A stretch of DNA of 64,000 nt from Saprospiraceae bacterium (lineage in GTDB: Bacteria; Bacteroidota; Bacteroidia; Chitinophagales; Saprospiraceae), in contig JADJTQ010000009.1 of assembly GCA_016711125.1 (NCBI GenBank), forward strand, positions 284,001 to 348,000. The letters are read 5' to 3'. This document shows positions 36,234-45,832 of this stretch, one piece after another. The translations under genes and the position numbers were made by a program. The notes beneath the pieces are model-generated. The model was not told the origin of the DNA, did not search any database, and saw only the letters and a program-made list of their open reading frames with translations. The stretch's first letter is position 1. Each line of letters opens with the position of its first letter.

Positions 36234-37241
36234 TCAATCGTACCCTTGATCTCGAATAATGTGTCCAACATGCTTCTGCATAGTCTTTGAAATCGGATCC
36301 AAATTTTGGACAGTTAGAAACCTATCTATTTGGGTCCTGTCAATGAATATATGGTCCCGGTCAAAATATTTCTGTCTGAGATAGTGAATGACTCTGACAT
36401 CCGAAAGTAGAGAAGCATATTTCTCGCAAAGCACATCATCATTGGCAAAATTAAATACTTCAGAAAGAGGATGTGTGGTGATGTTAAATTTGAACAATGC
36501 CAGGGCCAGCGAAATCTGAAGCGAAAAAAATCCCGGTGACTGGTTTAGTTCTTTATCCGGAGCAAGAAGGTCATATACTTCACTAAAGTTTTGGTAGAAA
36601 AAAGATTTTATTGTCTGCCAGCTCTGATTATCTCCAATCACGAATCCATTGTTGTAATAGGGTGGACATGCTACAGACACTTGCAACGAGTGATTGTATT
36701 TAAGGTCAATTTCCTTGCCGCAGTATTTTGCGGACAAAAATTTCCACCAGTTGGTCTCATTGATTTCAGGGAAACTAAAAGGTGAATTATGCGCAATGAC
36801 GCCATAGATACCCTTGGAGGAAGTGACCTTATTCAATAGATCATCAAATCTTTTGACAAACAATACATCTGCATCACAATGAATGATGATGTCTGAATCG
36901 TCCAGGACCAAGAATCTGGTGGCGCCTGTTTCGAGCCATGCATATTTTTCGAATTTTTCTCTGTTTGCCAGATGAAACCTGTACCGTTGCCTAAAGGATT
37001 TAAATTCAGGAAATTCGTCAGGCATATGATCAATTGAAATCTCATTTTCATTTCCTATCGTTAGATGAATGATGGCTTTGCTGTAAGGAGGTCCGAGGTA
37101 ATCCAATGATTTCCTAATCCATTTAACCCTTGAATAGAACTGAGGATTCGGGCTAATCGGAATGTAAAGAGACAGAGTGGGTTCAGAGTCAACTTTGGGT
37201 TTTATTTTATTGATCAACTTCCGTATACGGGCTCTTAACAT
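36234..37241 (-). CDS. glycosyltransferase-like protein with DxD motif
   Basis: A 335-residue cytosolic protein. The DxD signature IIIHCDADVLFVKRFDDLL (115-133) marks a GT-A nucleotide-sugar transferase. PYYNNGFVIGDNQSW and LVLDDSDIIIH fit a GT8-like arrangement. A basic N-terminus (RIRKLINKIKPK) could contact the membrane. The gene overlaps the upstream acetyltransferase gene by 35 bp, so the two are translated together and may modify one surface glycan. The donor and acceptor are unknown. Confidence 0.7.
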   Translation of the reverse strand: MLRARIRKLINKIKPKVDSEPTLSLYIPISPNPQFYSRVKWIRKSLDYLGPPYSKAIIHLTIGNENEISIDHMPDEFPEFKSFRQRYRFHLANREKFEKYAWLETGATRFLVLDDSDIIIHCDADVLFVKRFDDLLNKVTSSKGIYGVIAHNSPFSFPEINETNWWKFLSAKYCGKEIDLKYNHSLQVSVACPPYYNNGFVIGDNQSWQTIKSFFYQNFSEVYDLLAPDKELNQSPGFFSLQISLALALFKFNITTHPLSEVFNFANDDVLCEKYASLLSDVRVIHYLRQKYFDRDHIFIDRTQIDRFLTVQNLDPISKTMQKHVGHIIRDQGYD

Positions 37242-37953
37242 CGCTTTCAGGTTTGTGACTGTTTTTTAAAATCCTGGCTATTATCCTGATCGGAGAAATC
37301 TTTCGCCTGGTTCTCTCTTGCGGATGATTTTTGCAGGATTGCCATAGCCAAACATGATCAGGCAAGTCATTCAACACAACAGCACCCGAACCGACCACCG
37401 TATTTTCACCGATGCTAATCCTGTCGATCAGGGTGACTCCCAGGGTTATTGCGGCAAACCTTCCAATTTTTACCTTCGCACCGGTAACCGACCCCGAGGA
37501 CAAAAGTGAAAACTCACCCATGAAACTATCCTGATCCAATATAGCACCGTTGCACAACGTGCAAAAATCGGCAATGATACAATCAGGGTTTACGATGACT
37601 CCGGCAGACATTACGATCCCCACACCTAATTTCACGCCTCTTCCAATGATCACGGAAGGGTGAATCAGGTTGATAAACTCAAAATCCGTTTCACGCTCAA
37701 TGACCATATCTCGCACATACTTTCTGGAGTAGTTATCTCCTATTGCGATAATGCCCGCTTCAATGTGATATCTCTTTTTAAGCGAGGTAATATCTTCTTG
37801 TCTGCCGATGACGGGAAACCCATGACGTGTCGAGCCGATTTCAGCAATAGAATCGATGATCCCAATAATATGGAAGCCCCCAACTTTTTCCAGGATGTCA
37901 ATGCAAATATGAGCATGCGGCCCTCCTCCAAATAATACGAGATTTCTCACCAT
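37207..37953 (-). CDS. NeuD/PglD-type sugar O/N-acetyltransferase
   Basis: From the start at 37953 the protein begins MVRNLVLFGGGPHAHICIDI, the Rossmann-like PglD_N domain of NeuD/PglD proteins, followed by HGFPVIGRQEDITSL and GIIAIGDNYSRK. The C-terminal left-handed beta-helix shows hexapeptide turns (PSVIIGRGVKLGVGIVMSAG, VIVNPDCIIADFCTLCNGAI) and TLIDRISIGENTVVGSGAVV. It acetylates an amino- or hydroxy-sugar with acetyl-CoA. The open frame extends upstream to 38190, but the 79 extra residues do not fit the family. Confidence 0.88.
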   Translation of the reverse strand: MVRNLVLFGGGPHAHICIDILEKVGGFHIIGIIDSIAEIGSTRHGFPVIGRQEDITSLKKRYHIEAGIIAIGDNYSRKYVRDMVIERETDFEFINLIHPSVIIGRGVKLGVGIVMSAGVIVNPDCIIADFCTLCNGAILDQDSFMGEFSLLSSGSVTGAKVKIGRFAAITLGVTLIDRISIGENTVVGSGAVVLNDLPDHVWLWQSCKNHPQERTRRKISPIRIIARILKNSHKPESDVKSPYTEVDQ

Positions 37954-38390
37954 AAATCCAATGAAATGTGACTCTTGAAGTCGAATATAATGATTCGGAT
38001 TGACCCATTTACTCAACTGTTGAATTTCGATCCTTTCCAGAACAAGACACGACTGCTTGTGAAAGAAAGCATAGCTTGGAGTGACTGGACTAGTAGACTT
38101 TGAGCCCCAGGGCGGATGTCTTGTCCGAAGCTCCAATAAATCGAAAAATCTCGGTCGGATAGAACGGGCCAAACCTTCGAAATTCAGCAAATAACTTGGA
38201 GACGAAAATTCAGAAACTAACTCTGGATGAAGTCAGTCAGGTTGCGGCAGCCAAAAGAAATCGGCGAACTTACATTCTCCGCCTTGTGACTCCAGGGGTG
38301 CGAATAAGTCTTGCCGAGCTTCCAGGAAAACAATTAAACATTCTCCTTTTATATTTGGTTTCATAGTCTAAACCTAAAAAGCAATCAGCC
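37954..38390. other. 437-bp region without a supported gene
   Basis: Upstream of the acetyltransferase the minus-strand frame stays open to 38190 with non-family residues. On the + strand bases 38225-38370 an open stretch without a start reads TLDEVSQVAAAKRNRRTYIL, but it is too short to call. Promoters for the divergent pirin gene and the acetyltransferase must lie here; none is clear. Confidence 0.35.
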
Positions 38391-39409
38391 ATGGCAGATG
38401 ATCCAGTCTTAAAAATAGCAGCCCTGGGATTTCCCTGGGAAACCAGTGATCCCTTTTTATTTTGTGTGCATCATGAAGACTTTTATCCCAAAGGTAATGA
38501 TCAGATGGGACCTTCGGTCTCACTGGCAGGTCGAAATCTTGGTAATGATTTTATGGTGAAAGATGGGTTTCGAATGTATCATGGTACTTCAGTGCCTGGC
38601 TTTCCTGCCCATCCACACCGCGGTTTTGAGACAGTGACTATTGCAAGAAAGGGATTTGTAGATCATTCGGATTCACTCGGTGCTGCCGGTAGATTTGGGC
38701 AGGGTGATGTGCAGTGGATGACCGCCGGCAAAGGAGTGCAGCACTGTGAGATGTTTCCTTTGTTGAATCGGGAAAGAGAAAATCCCTTCGAGATCTTTCA
38801 GATCTGGCTAAATCTACCCAGATCAAAAAAAATGGCAGAACCGCACTTTGCGATGTTATGGGCTGAAAACATCCCCACATACCTATATGAAGACTCACAA
38901 AAGCTAGTTACGGAAGTCAATCTGGTCGCGGGTCATATTGGTGACATCGTCGCACCATCCCCAGCACCCGACTCCTGGGCGGCAGATCTCGCCAACGAGG
39001 TGGCGATATGGACCATAAAATGCAGCCCGATGCACAATGGACCATACCAGTTGCTTCGGCCAAAGTTAATCGCAGACTTTATTTCTACAAAGGCAAGTCG
39101 ATGCAGGTGGCCAGTCATCAACTCCAGCCTTATCAATTCGCCCAATTAGATGCATCATCAGAAGTTACCATTAAGAATGGCAATGAAGAAGGCTATTTGC
39201 TTTTATTACAAGGTAAACCAATCGATGAACCCGTAGTGCAGTATGGACCTTTTGTCATGAATTCCCAAGAAGAAATTCAAAGGACTTATCAGGAGTTCCA
39301 ACGAAGTCAGTTCGGCGGATGGCCCTGGCCTTCAACCGATCATGTGCATCCCAGAGAACATGGCCGTTTTGCTAAATATGCGGATGGAAAGTTAGTGGAG
39401 AAGAGTTAG
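38391..39409 (+). CDS. pirin-family bicupin, frameshifted
   Basis: A two-domain cupin of about 340 residues. The N-terminal cupin contains the metal ligands in FPAHPHRGFETVTI and GKGVQHCEMFP, as in pirin/YhhW quercetinases. The frame is lost in an A4 run at 39017-39020. Adding one A restores ANEVAIWTIKMQPDAQWTIP, then VASAKVNRRLYFYKGKSMQV and the C-terminal cupin (EEGYLLLLQGKPIDEPVVQY), ending VHPREHGRFAKYADGKLVEK. Metal-dependent dioxygenase or regulator roles are known for pirins; the substrate here is open. Confidence 0.85.
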
Positions 39410-39475
39410 CTTCTTTACTTCAGGTTCGATGCGATTAGATAAATTTTGCATAAATTGGTTATTCAATTTATTCAG

Positions 39476-39832
39476 ATGACACTGGATCAAATAATTGCCT
39501 ATTGTGAGTCTTTGAGGGGTGCAGAGGCCATCATAAAGATTGATCATCACCTGACCTATAATATAGGAGGTAAGTCTTTTCTTTGGCTGAGTCAGGATCA
39601 AATACCCATCACTTGTGATTTTAAGTGTACTGAAGAAGATTTTGGGTTTTTGTCAGAGCACGAAGGCTTTCGACCCGCACCTTATATGGCGAGGAATCAT
39701 TGGATTCAGTGCATTAATATTGGAGACTTAAAAAGGCAAGATATGCAAATCTATATATCGCGGTCTTATACGCTTATTAAAAGCAAATTGTCAAAAAAAA
39801 TGCAGAAAAGTTTAAGCCAAAATTCAAAGTAA
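39476..39832 (+). CDS. MmcQ/YjbR-family protein
   Basis: A 118-residue protein (start MTLDQIIAYC at 39476; the frame is open from 39446). It has the CyaY-like MmcQ/YjbR fold: IAYCESLRGAEAIIKIDHHL, KSFLWLSQDQIPITCDFKCT, RPAPYMARNHWIQCINIGDL and YISRSYTLIKSKL. The family is thought to bind DNA or small ligands; no precise role is known. It follows pirin by 66 bp on the same strand. Confidence 0.88.
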   Translation: MTLDQIIAYCESLRGAEAIIKIDHHLTYNIGGKSFLWLSQDQIPITCDFKCTEEDFGFLSEHEGFRPAPYMARNHWIQCINIGDLKRQDMQIYISRSYTLIKSKLSKKMQKSLSQNSK

Positions 39833-40182
39833 AGAGACCTCACGGCAAGAAATAGAAAAAAGACAATAGCCCAAAAAGAGTTACAAATCTATAGCAACGT
39901 CTTTCCACGGGGTGCATCGCCTCTCCTCAGGAGCGACTTTAAAAGCAATCTGAAGCACTAGTAAATCTGCTGGCACATCAGATATTCCAATTCATCGAAT
40001 AAATCGTTCCATCAGTCGAAATAGAGCATCAAACGAACGTCTTTTCTGTAACCCATCGCTCAAATCTTCGTCCATTCAGTAAATGTGATCTTGAAAGAGA
40101 TTAAACTGCAATTCGTCGAATTAAACGTCCTAGAGAAAGATATCAAGATACATTTGGAATGCCTTAATAAATAAACTATTCT
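39833..40182. other. 350-bp leader of the TonB receptor gene with TTCRTCGAA sites
   Basis: No gene is visible. Two near-identical motifs occur 121 bp apart: AATTCATCGAATA (39989-40001) and AATTCGTCGAATT (40110-40122). The second is a perfect palindrome around a central T. Each is followed by a similar AAA(T/C)CGT(T)CC tail. They may be operator sites controlling the receptor gene that starts at 40183. Confidence 0.4.
40110..40122. promoter_or_regulatory. perfect AATTCG-T-CGAATT palindrome
   Basis: It lies 60 bp before the receptor start codon, with a degenerate second copy at 39989-40001. The pairing and spacing suggest a dimeric regulator site; no regulator is identified. Confidence 0.3.
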
Positions 40183-42606
40183 ATGAAAAACCTATTTACT
40201 TTATTATTCCTGTTAACTAGTTTGACCGTTTTTTCTAAAAGCGGTCCAACCATTCGCGGCAATATCTTCGATGACAAAGTTGTTGCTGTGCCATATGCCA
40301 CCGTATTACTCCAAAAAAGTGCCGATACAACAATGGTTAAGGCCGATATTTCTGATGAAAATGGAGCATTTTCATTTGACGATATTCCTTTGGGAACTTA
40401 TTTTATCGCTGTGACTTATATCGGCTACACCGAATTGCTATCAATGAGTTTTGACTATGATGGAAAATCTGACCACAGAGTCGATGACTTAATAATCAGG
40501 GAGCAAGTCGAAGAACTTAGTGAAGTTGTCGTTAAGTCCAGCCGGCCAATAGTGGAGGTTCACCCGGACAAAACCGTATTTAATGTTGATGGTTCGGTAA
40601 ACGCAGTAGGAAACACGGCACTGGAGCTGCTAAGAAAATCACCCGGTGTTGTAGTAGATAACAATGAAAATCTTTTATTACAGGGAAAAAATGGTGTTCA
40701 GATATATATCGATGGAAGAAAATCACCTCTGAGTGCCACCGACCTTGCCAACTACTTAAAGACTCTTCAATCAACCGAAATCGATGCCATAGAGATTATT
40801 ACCAATCCTTCGGCCAAATATGATGCCGAAGGTAACGCGGGCATCATTAATATACGGCTGAAAAAGGATCAAAATTTAGGATTTAATGGGTCGTTGAATG
40901 CTGGTTACCGATATGGTAAGAACTCAAAATATAACGGTTCTGCCAGTTTAAACTACCGGGAGAAAAAATTTAACAGCTTTGGTTCTTATAATTTGTTTAC
41001 CGGTGATAATGTCAATGAATTTTTTCTCTATCGTGAGCAAGGAGGGAATAGCTACGATCAGATCAATCATAATAATAATGGCAATAACAGTAATGGATTT
41101 AGATTTGGTACAGACTATTTTATCAATAAAAAGAGTACTGTTGGGATTTTGATTAACGGCAACATTGATGATCATCAATCATCTTCCAATAGCAATACCA
41201 ATATCGCAAATCTAGGCGACCGGGTTATTGATAGTTTTTTGGTTGCCAGCAATCTGATTGATCAGAATCGCGATAATGTAAACTTTAATTTGAACTATGC
41301 TTACAATGGTGAGAAGGACAAATCACTTAATTTTGATCTGGACTATGGCCTCTTTCGCAATCGGAGTACCTCTTTTCAACCCAATCGCTACGTAGCTGCT
41401 GATGGAGAGGCAACTCTATTTGAGCGAACATTTAGTAATGTCACGCCCACAGATATTGATATTTATACCGCGAAAATAGATTATGAAACAAATCTTTGGG
41501 GAGGTAAATTGGGAGTGGGTGCTAAGATCTCGATGGTTAAAACGGACAATACGTTAGACAACTTTGATATTGTAGATGGACAGCCAGTTAAAAACGAGGA
41601 CCGGAGCAATAATTTTGTTTACGAGGAAAATGTCAATGCCGCCTATACTACCTGGCAAAAGCAGCTGAGTGAAAAAGTAGATTTCAGCGTTGGTCTCCGT
41701 ATGGAACATACCCATAGCATGGGCGATTTATCCAGCACACAAGCCAATATGGATGAGGAAGTGGAACGAGATTATGTTAATCTATTTCCATCCGCAGGGA
41801 TTACCTGGCAAGCCAGTGAAAATAATAGCTGGAGATTGGGTTATTCACGAAGAATAGACAGACCTAGTTATCAGGATTTGAATCCATTTGAATTTCAATT
41901 GGACGAATTAACTTATCAGCGGGGTAATCCATTTTTAAACCCGCAATACTCCAACTCTTATTCCTTGACGCACACCTATAAATACACCCTCAATAGTAGT
42001 TTGAGCTATACGGTGATTAAAGACGTGTTTACACAAATAACCGATGCAGTAGATGACCGGGCGGCGACATTAACCAATATCAATCTGGCTGAGCAGACCA
42101 ATCTGGCTCTTACGGTTAGTTATCCATTTGCAGTTGCAAAATGGTGGAATGTTTATGCTACCGCAACTGCGTATCGCTTGCACAATGAAGCGAATATTGA
42201 TGGTAAGATTATTGATTTGAATGCAAATGCTTTTAATTTTTATGGTCAGAATACGTTTATGTTGCCTAAAGGATTCAAAGCAGAATTATCGGGATGGTAC
42301 AATGCACCAACCTTATGGGGGAACTGGGTGACCAATTCGCAATATGATGTATCATTAGGCATCTCCAAGAATTTCTGGAATGATGCGGCTACCTTTAAGA
42401 TTTCGCTAAGTGATTTATTTTATACCAATGGATGGGGTGGAGAAAGTCAATTTGGCAACCTATACATGCGCGGTGGAGGCACCTGGGAAAGCCGTCAGAT
42501 CAGGATGAATTTTACCTACATGTTTGGCAATAAGCAAGTGAAAGGAGCTCGTATTAGGAAAACGGGCATGGAAGATGAACAAGGACGAATTAAATCAGGA
42601 GACTAA
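40183..42606 (+). CDS. TonB-dependent receptor-like outer-membrane protein (carboxypeptidase-like N-domain)
   Basis: An 807-residue outer-membrane protein with a signal peptide (MKNLFTLLFLLTSLTVFS). Residues ~22-100 form a carboxypeptidase-regulatory-like/CNA-B domain (PTIRGNIFDDKVVAVPYATV, DENGAFSFDDIPLGTYFIAV). Residues ~105-230 form the TonB plug (SEVVVKSSRPIVEVHPDKTV, NTALELLRKSPGVVVDNNEN, GVQIYIDGRKSPL, DAIEIITNPSAKYDAEGNAG). The remainder is an outer-membrane barrel of the OMP_b-brl_3 type. No SusD partner follows, so it may import a metal chelate or small oligosaccharide, or act as a sensor. A hairpin terminator follows. Confidence 0.9.
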   Translation: MKNLFTLLFLLTSLTVFSKSGPTIRGNIFDDKVVAVPYATVLLQKSADTTMVKADISDENGAFSFDDIPLGTYFIAVTYIGYTELLSMSFDYDGKSDHRVDDLIIREQVEELSEVVVKSSRPIVEVHPDKTVFNVDGSVNAVGNTALELLRKSPGVVVDNNENLLLQGKNGVQIYIDGRKSPLSATDLANYLKTLQSTEIDAIEIITNPSAKYDAEGNAGIINIRLKKDQNLGFNGSLNAGYRYGKNSKYNGSASLNYREKKFNSFGSYNLFTGDNVNEFFLYREQGGNSYDQINHNNNGNNSNGFRFGTDYFINKKSTVGILINGNIDDHQSSSNSNTNIANLGDRVIDSFLVASNLIDQNRDNVNFNLNYAYNGEKDKSLNFDLDYGLFRNRSTSFQPNRYVAADGEATLFERTFSNVTPTDIDIYTAKIDYETNLWGGKLGVGAKISMVKTDNTLDNFDIVDGQPVKNEDRSNNFVYEENVNAAYTTWQKQLSEKVDFSVGLRMEHTHSMGDLSSTQANMDEEVERDYVNLFPSAGITWQASENNSWRLGYSRRIDRPSYQDLNPFEFQLDELTYQRGNPFLNPQYSNSYSLTHTYKYTLNSSLSYTVIKDVFTQITDAVDDRAATLTNINLAEQTNLALTVSYPFAVAKWWNVYATATAYRLHNEANIDGKIIDLNANAFNFYGQNTFMLPKGFKAELSGWYNAPTLWGNWVTNSQYDVSLGISKNFWNDAATFKISLSDLFYTNGWGGESQFGNLYMRGGGTWESRQIRMNFTYMFGNKQVKGARIRKTGMEDEQGRIKSGD

Positions 42607-42634
42607 GGGAGGCAATCATAATAAATTCAATTAG

Positions 42635-42665
42635 AAGGGGCTGCCGAATGGTGGCCACTTTTTTT
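42635..42665. terminator. intrinsic terminator between convergent genes
   Basis: AAGGGGCTGCC and GGTGGCCACTT form an 11-bp stem (one mismatch, two G-U pairs) around a GAAT loop, followed by a run of Ts (42659-42665). It sits 29 bp after the receptor stop and before the convergent PD40 gene. Confidence 0.6.
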
Positions 42666-42795
42666 AAGCGAACAATTTTTGAAGTCCGGTTTAACGACCT
42701 TTTTCGATACCGACTGATCCCGATTCATATACGAGCCCGGGTTTGCGACGGCAAGGATCTGACCTACTTTAAGGCAGTAAGCTTTCCCTAATGCT

Positions 42796-43749
42796 TTACA
42801 AGTTAAGTTGATCAAGTGCAATACAGTAAATATCACCAAAGCCATTTTGCACTTGATTAGCCTGAGCTTCGAGATCATCAATTGACCTGATGGTTTTTGA
42901 CTTACCCTGCCGCTCACTTGTAAAATAGAAATTGCCACGGACGATGTCGATAAAAGGGCAATAATCCAGCTTATCTGAGTTAAGTACTTGTAGATTTATG
43001 GATTGCACCCAGGCACCTTTTTCGTCCTTTTTACTAAAGTAGAGGTCCCCCCCTCCCATATCATCTTCTCTACCATAGGAGCTAAAGACGATTAGATTTT
43101 CATCAGGACTCACATAGGCATTAAACTCATAGGTTTCCGTATTAATCATTGTATCGAGAGGTACCGGAGTTTGATATTCTCCGTTGACCCGTTGACTCAT
43201 GAATATGTCTTCCCTTCCGATACCATCCTTGCGCGTCGCGGTAAAGTAGAGATTTCCACTGTGGGAGACCGATGGATAAAATTGGTCTCCGACGGTATTT
43301 ATTTGTTTATTGAGTAAGGTAGGTACAGCCCACTCTGCGTTTATTTTTTTGGACATCCAGATGTTGTAATCTCCTCTGGTAGAATCAGCGTCTACCGGCC
43401 GAGTGGATGCAAAAAACAGCTGTTGTCCATCCGGACTAATAGAAGGTTCAATATCCTGATGTGTTCCGGAAAAACTAAGTATGGTTTTGGGACCCCATCC
43501 TGACTGGTGTTTTTTAAGTTGCACCAGACAACGTATGTTTTGCCGGTAGTCTCCAGCCGTGAAAATAAGTTCATCACCTGAGGGGCTGATGGTTATATCC
43601 CGCTCATAGAGAGGAGTTGATATAATGCCTGGCGCAAATACCTCAAGGCCATCAGGTTGTATAGTTAGGTCTAAAGTAGTAGAGTTAGAATTTTCACAGC
43701 TGATTACCAGGCAACTGAAAAAAAGAAGAAAGCCGTTAGATTTCAACAT
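42796..43749 (-). CDS. PD40 (TolB/WD40-like) beta-propeller lipoprotein
   Basis: A 317-residue lipoprotein (FSCLVISC). Propeller repeats each carry SPDG-type turns: ERDITISPSGDELIFTAGDY, DIEPSISPDGQQLFFASTRP, FYPSVSHSGNLYFTATRKDG, EFNAYVSPDENLIVFSSYGR and DYCPFIDIVRGNFYFTSERQ. The PD40 pattern is common in Bacteroidota envelope proteins, often linked to OmpA-type or T9SS proteins, but no such domain is fused here. Function unknown. Confidence 0.88.
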   Translation of the reverse strand: MLKSNGFLLFFSCLVISCENSNSTTLDLTIQPDGLEVFAPGIISTPLYERDITISPSGDELIFTAGDYRQNIRCLVQLKKHQSGWGPKTILSFSGTHQDIEPSISPDGQQLFFASTRPVDADSTRGDYNIWMSKKINAEWAVPTLLNKQINTVGDQFYPSVSHSGNLYFTATRKDGIGREDIFMSQRVNGEYQTPVPLDTMINTETYEFNAYVSPDENLIVFSSYGREDDMGGGDLYFSKKDEKGAWVQSINLQVLNSDKLDYCPFIDIVRGNFYFTSERQGKSKTIRSIDDLEAQANQVQNGFGDIYCIALDQLNL

Positions 43750-43890
43750 TGAAGGAATATGGATTTTTCGTCTTTACAACGTTTAACCATGTTGATTGGC
43801 TGTATGGTTACTCAGCTGATTAGAAAAAGAATGTGCTTGTGGTTATGTCGGGCGCCCCAAAGTTCTTAAATGGTCTGATAAAACACTCAA

Positions 43891-44574
43891 TCACCGCTGC
43901 AAGGCCTGACTTAATTTGGTGACATATTCTAGGATGTATTCTTCTTTTCGTTTTAGTCGGTATTGCATGACCCATCGAGGATGGGGAAGAGGTACTAATT
44001 TTTTAAAGAATTTATATTCATTATTTAATTTTTCCAGAAAAGTAAAGTTCTTACCCTGCCCCATACTGAAAGCCACTTCAGTTTGCAGACCAAAGGAAAT
44101 GTGTTTTTGTAAATTATCAATAATCATCGGCATTATAGCTTCGGTCAACGCTGGACTATCGTAATAGTTATAATTTTTACCGTGTCGAACAAAACCCAGG
44201 GGACAGATGGAAGTGATGTAGAAGTGACTATAAAAATAACTGACTCCTCCCAAAGCATCAATGAATTCGTATACAAAAACAGAAGATAATTCTTGTTTTT
44301 TTGGAAATTGATTTTCAAGTTCACACTCTGCCTCCATTCGTATTGGGTCGGTAAAGGGTAAGCCGGTCACTCCCGCGCCAAATCGACCCGGATTAATACC
44401 CAGCAAGACCGTTCGTTGATTTTGATCTGAAAAATACTTTTTAAAAAATCGACTCATGACATCACGGACTACATCCTGCCCATAGGGATAAAGCCACTCA
44501 ACCTCATCAGGAAGGACAATTTCGGGTTTTAGTGAAAAATGGTAATCAAGGATTTTATCGGCAAATGTTTGCAT
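43891..44574 (-). CDS. SMUG2 DNA glycosylase-family protein (DUF4918)
   Basis: A 227-residue protein. LLGINPGRFGAGVTGLPFTD (57-76) is the uracil-DNA-glycosylase active-site-type loop of the SMUG2 group, and VPLPHPRWVMQYRLKR near the C-terminus is the second motif with the catalytic-loop His. It is expected to excise uracil or damaged pyrimidines from DNA. Nothing else about repair is nearby. Full length, no signal peptide. Confidence 0.85.
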   Translation of the reverse strand: MQTFADKILDYHFSLKPEIVLPDEVEWLYPYGQDVVRDVMSRFFKKYFSDQNQRTVLLGINPGRFGAGVTGLPFTDPIRMEAECELENQFPKKQELSSVFVYEFIDALGGVSYFYSHFYITSICPLGFVRHGKNYNYYDSPALTEAIMPMIIDNLQKHISFGLQTEVAFSMGQGKNFTFLEKLNNEYKFFKKLVPLPHPRWVMQYRLKRKEEYILEYVTKLSQALQR

Positions 44575-44667
44575 GTCAACGAAATTGATCAGGATGAAAT
44601 GTCGATGTGAAAGATAGTGACATATATTTTAATGCGCTTTATCTTGCAAGCCAATAAGTAGATAGTC

Positions 44668-45555
44668 ATGAAACGGTTCTTCCATTTAGTGTTGGTTACC
44701 GCATGTTTAGCCATGGTAGTGGGTTGTCATTCAATAGCTGTAGACTACGAAGACTCGATTCGCCAGTGGCAAAAAGAACGATTGGCTAACCTGATCAAGG
44801 AAGATGGATGGGCAACCCTGGCTGGTCTGTTTCCACTGCGCGAAGGCAAACAGTATTTTGGATCGGGTCGTGACAACCAACTGGTCTTCCCTGACTTTGC
44901 CCCGGATACCATGGGCTATTTTGGAGTGATGGGTGATTCTGTTTGGATGGAAATCAGAGCTGGTATTGGCGTTCAAATTGACGACCTGAGGGTAACTCAG
45001 GCACTTTTGGCCCCGAACGAAAATCTTTTAGTTTGTACCCTTGGCAGGTTGCAATGGTTTATCATCAAAAGGGGAGACCGGTTCATGGTCAGAGTGAGAG
45101 ATATTGAACATCCAGCCAGGCAAAGTTTGACGCTGATACCATGCTATCCTACTGACAGAAAATGGTGCTTAGAGGCGAGTTTTCACACATTTGATTCAAT
45201 AAAAATTGTGCCTCTTCCAAATGCATTGGACATGATGGTTGAAAATGAAAGTCCGGGTTATTTAGAGTTTGAATTTGAAGGAAAGTCTTATGAAATTGTA
45301 ACACTGGAAGAGGGACCGGAATTATTCCTGCTTTTTTATGATCAAACCAGCGGTAGTGAAACCTATGGTGGCGGTCGATATATGTATGTGGATAAACCAG
45401 GGATCGGAGAAAAAGTGACTCTGGATTTTAATAAGGCTTATAGTCCACCATGTGCTTTTACCGAATATGCAACTTGCCTTCTTCCTCCACCGGAAAACCG
45501 CTTTCCTTTTGCCATTACGGCAGGTGAAAAAGATCCCCATTTTTTGGCGCATTGA
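44668..45555 (+). CDS. DUF1684 lipoprotein
   Basis: A 295-residue lipoprotein (LAMVVGCHS). The DUF1684 domain is unmistakable: YEDSIRQWQKERLANLIKED, GWATLAGLFPLREGKQYFGS, QWFIIKRGDRFMVRVRDIEH, TSGSETYGGGRYMYVD, DFNKAYSPPCAFTEYATCLL and PPPENRFPFAITAGEK. The C-terminal motif with Cys and Pro is conserved, but no activity is known. Exported; stands alone. Confidence 0.9.
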   Translation: MKRFFHLVLVTACLAMVVGCHSIAVDYEDSIRQWQKERLANLIKEDGWATLAGLFPLREGKQYFGSGRDNQLVFPDFAPDTMGYFGVMGDSVWMEIRAGIGVQIDDLRVTQALLAPNENLLVCTLGRLQWFIIKRGDRFMVRVRDIEHPARQSLTLIPCYPTDRKWCLEASFHTFDSIKIVPLPNALDMMVENESPGYLEFEFEGKSYEIVTLEEGPELFLLFYDQTSGSETYGGGRYMYVDKPGIGEKVTLDFNKAYSPPCAFTEYATCLLPPPENRFPFAITAGEKDPHFLAH

Positions 45556-45569
45556 AGTGGAATGATTCC

Positions 45570-45594
45570 GGTGCCGTGCGTCTTCGTCGGCACC
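45570..45594. terminator. GGTGCCG/CGGCACC hairpin after DUF1684 gene
   Basis: A perfect 7-bp GC-rich inverted repeat with an 11-base loop ends at CACCATTTAG, 15-40 bp after the DUF1684 stop. It is followed immediately by another perfect hairpin at 45601-45623 (10-bp stem ATGGTTGGCA, 3-base loop). One or both may terminate transcription. Confidence 0.45.
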
Positions 45595-45600
45595 ATTTAG

Positions 45601-45623
45601 ATGGTTGGCAAGATGCCAACCAT
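45601..45623. repeat. 10-bp perfect hairpin with 3-base loop
   Basis: ATGGTTGGCA and TGCCAACCAT flank AGA. Such a tight, perfect stem just outside the foldback element at 45626 may be part of the same mobile or structured unit, or a terminator. Confidence 0.5.
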
Positions 45624-45625
45624 GG

Positions 45626-45828
45626 CTAGGAGGATGTTGAAATACTCACGTCGCGCTGATTTTACAAAATATAAATTTTTACTGTAACATGATTCATCCG
45701 TTCTCGCCTTTCCTGACTAGGTTGAGACCCTGTCTGTTACAACTTCCAGAAGCATCCTTCGTCTCGTCGCGTCAGAAACGACGATTTACGGCTTCAGCAT
45801 CAAGTTGCGTATTTCAACGGCCTCCTAG
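45626..45828. mobile_element. 203-bp foldback element, MITE-like
   Basis: The ends are inverted repeats: 45626-45645 matches the reverse complement of 45809-45828 at 18 of 20 bases (CTAGGAGG-nn-GTTGAAATAC). Weaker similarity continues inward for about 20 more bases. A GTAAC/GTTAC inverted pair lies in the interior, and no ORF is present. Size and structure fit a small non-autonomous inverted-repeat element or a long structured RNA. No clear target-site duplication was found. Confidence 0.5.
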
Positions 45829-45832
45829 GAGC

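Noticed and set aside
37954..38190. 79-residue N-terminal extension of the NeuD-type protein
   Set aside because: Residues do not match the family; MVRNLVLFGGG at 37953 is the normal start.
39420..39445. GGTTCGATGC resembling a tRNA T-loop after pirin
   Set aside because: No acceptor, D or anticodon arms can be formed around it.
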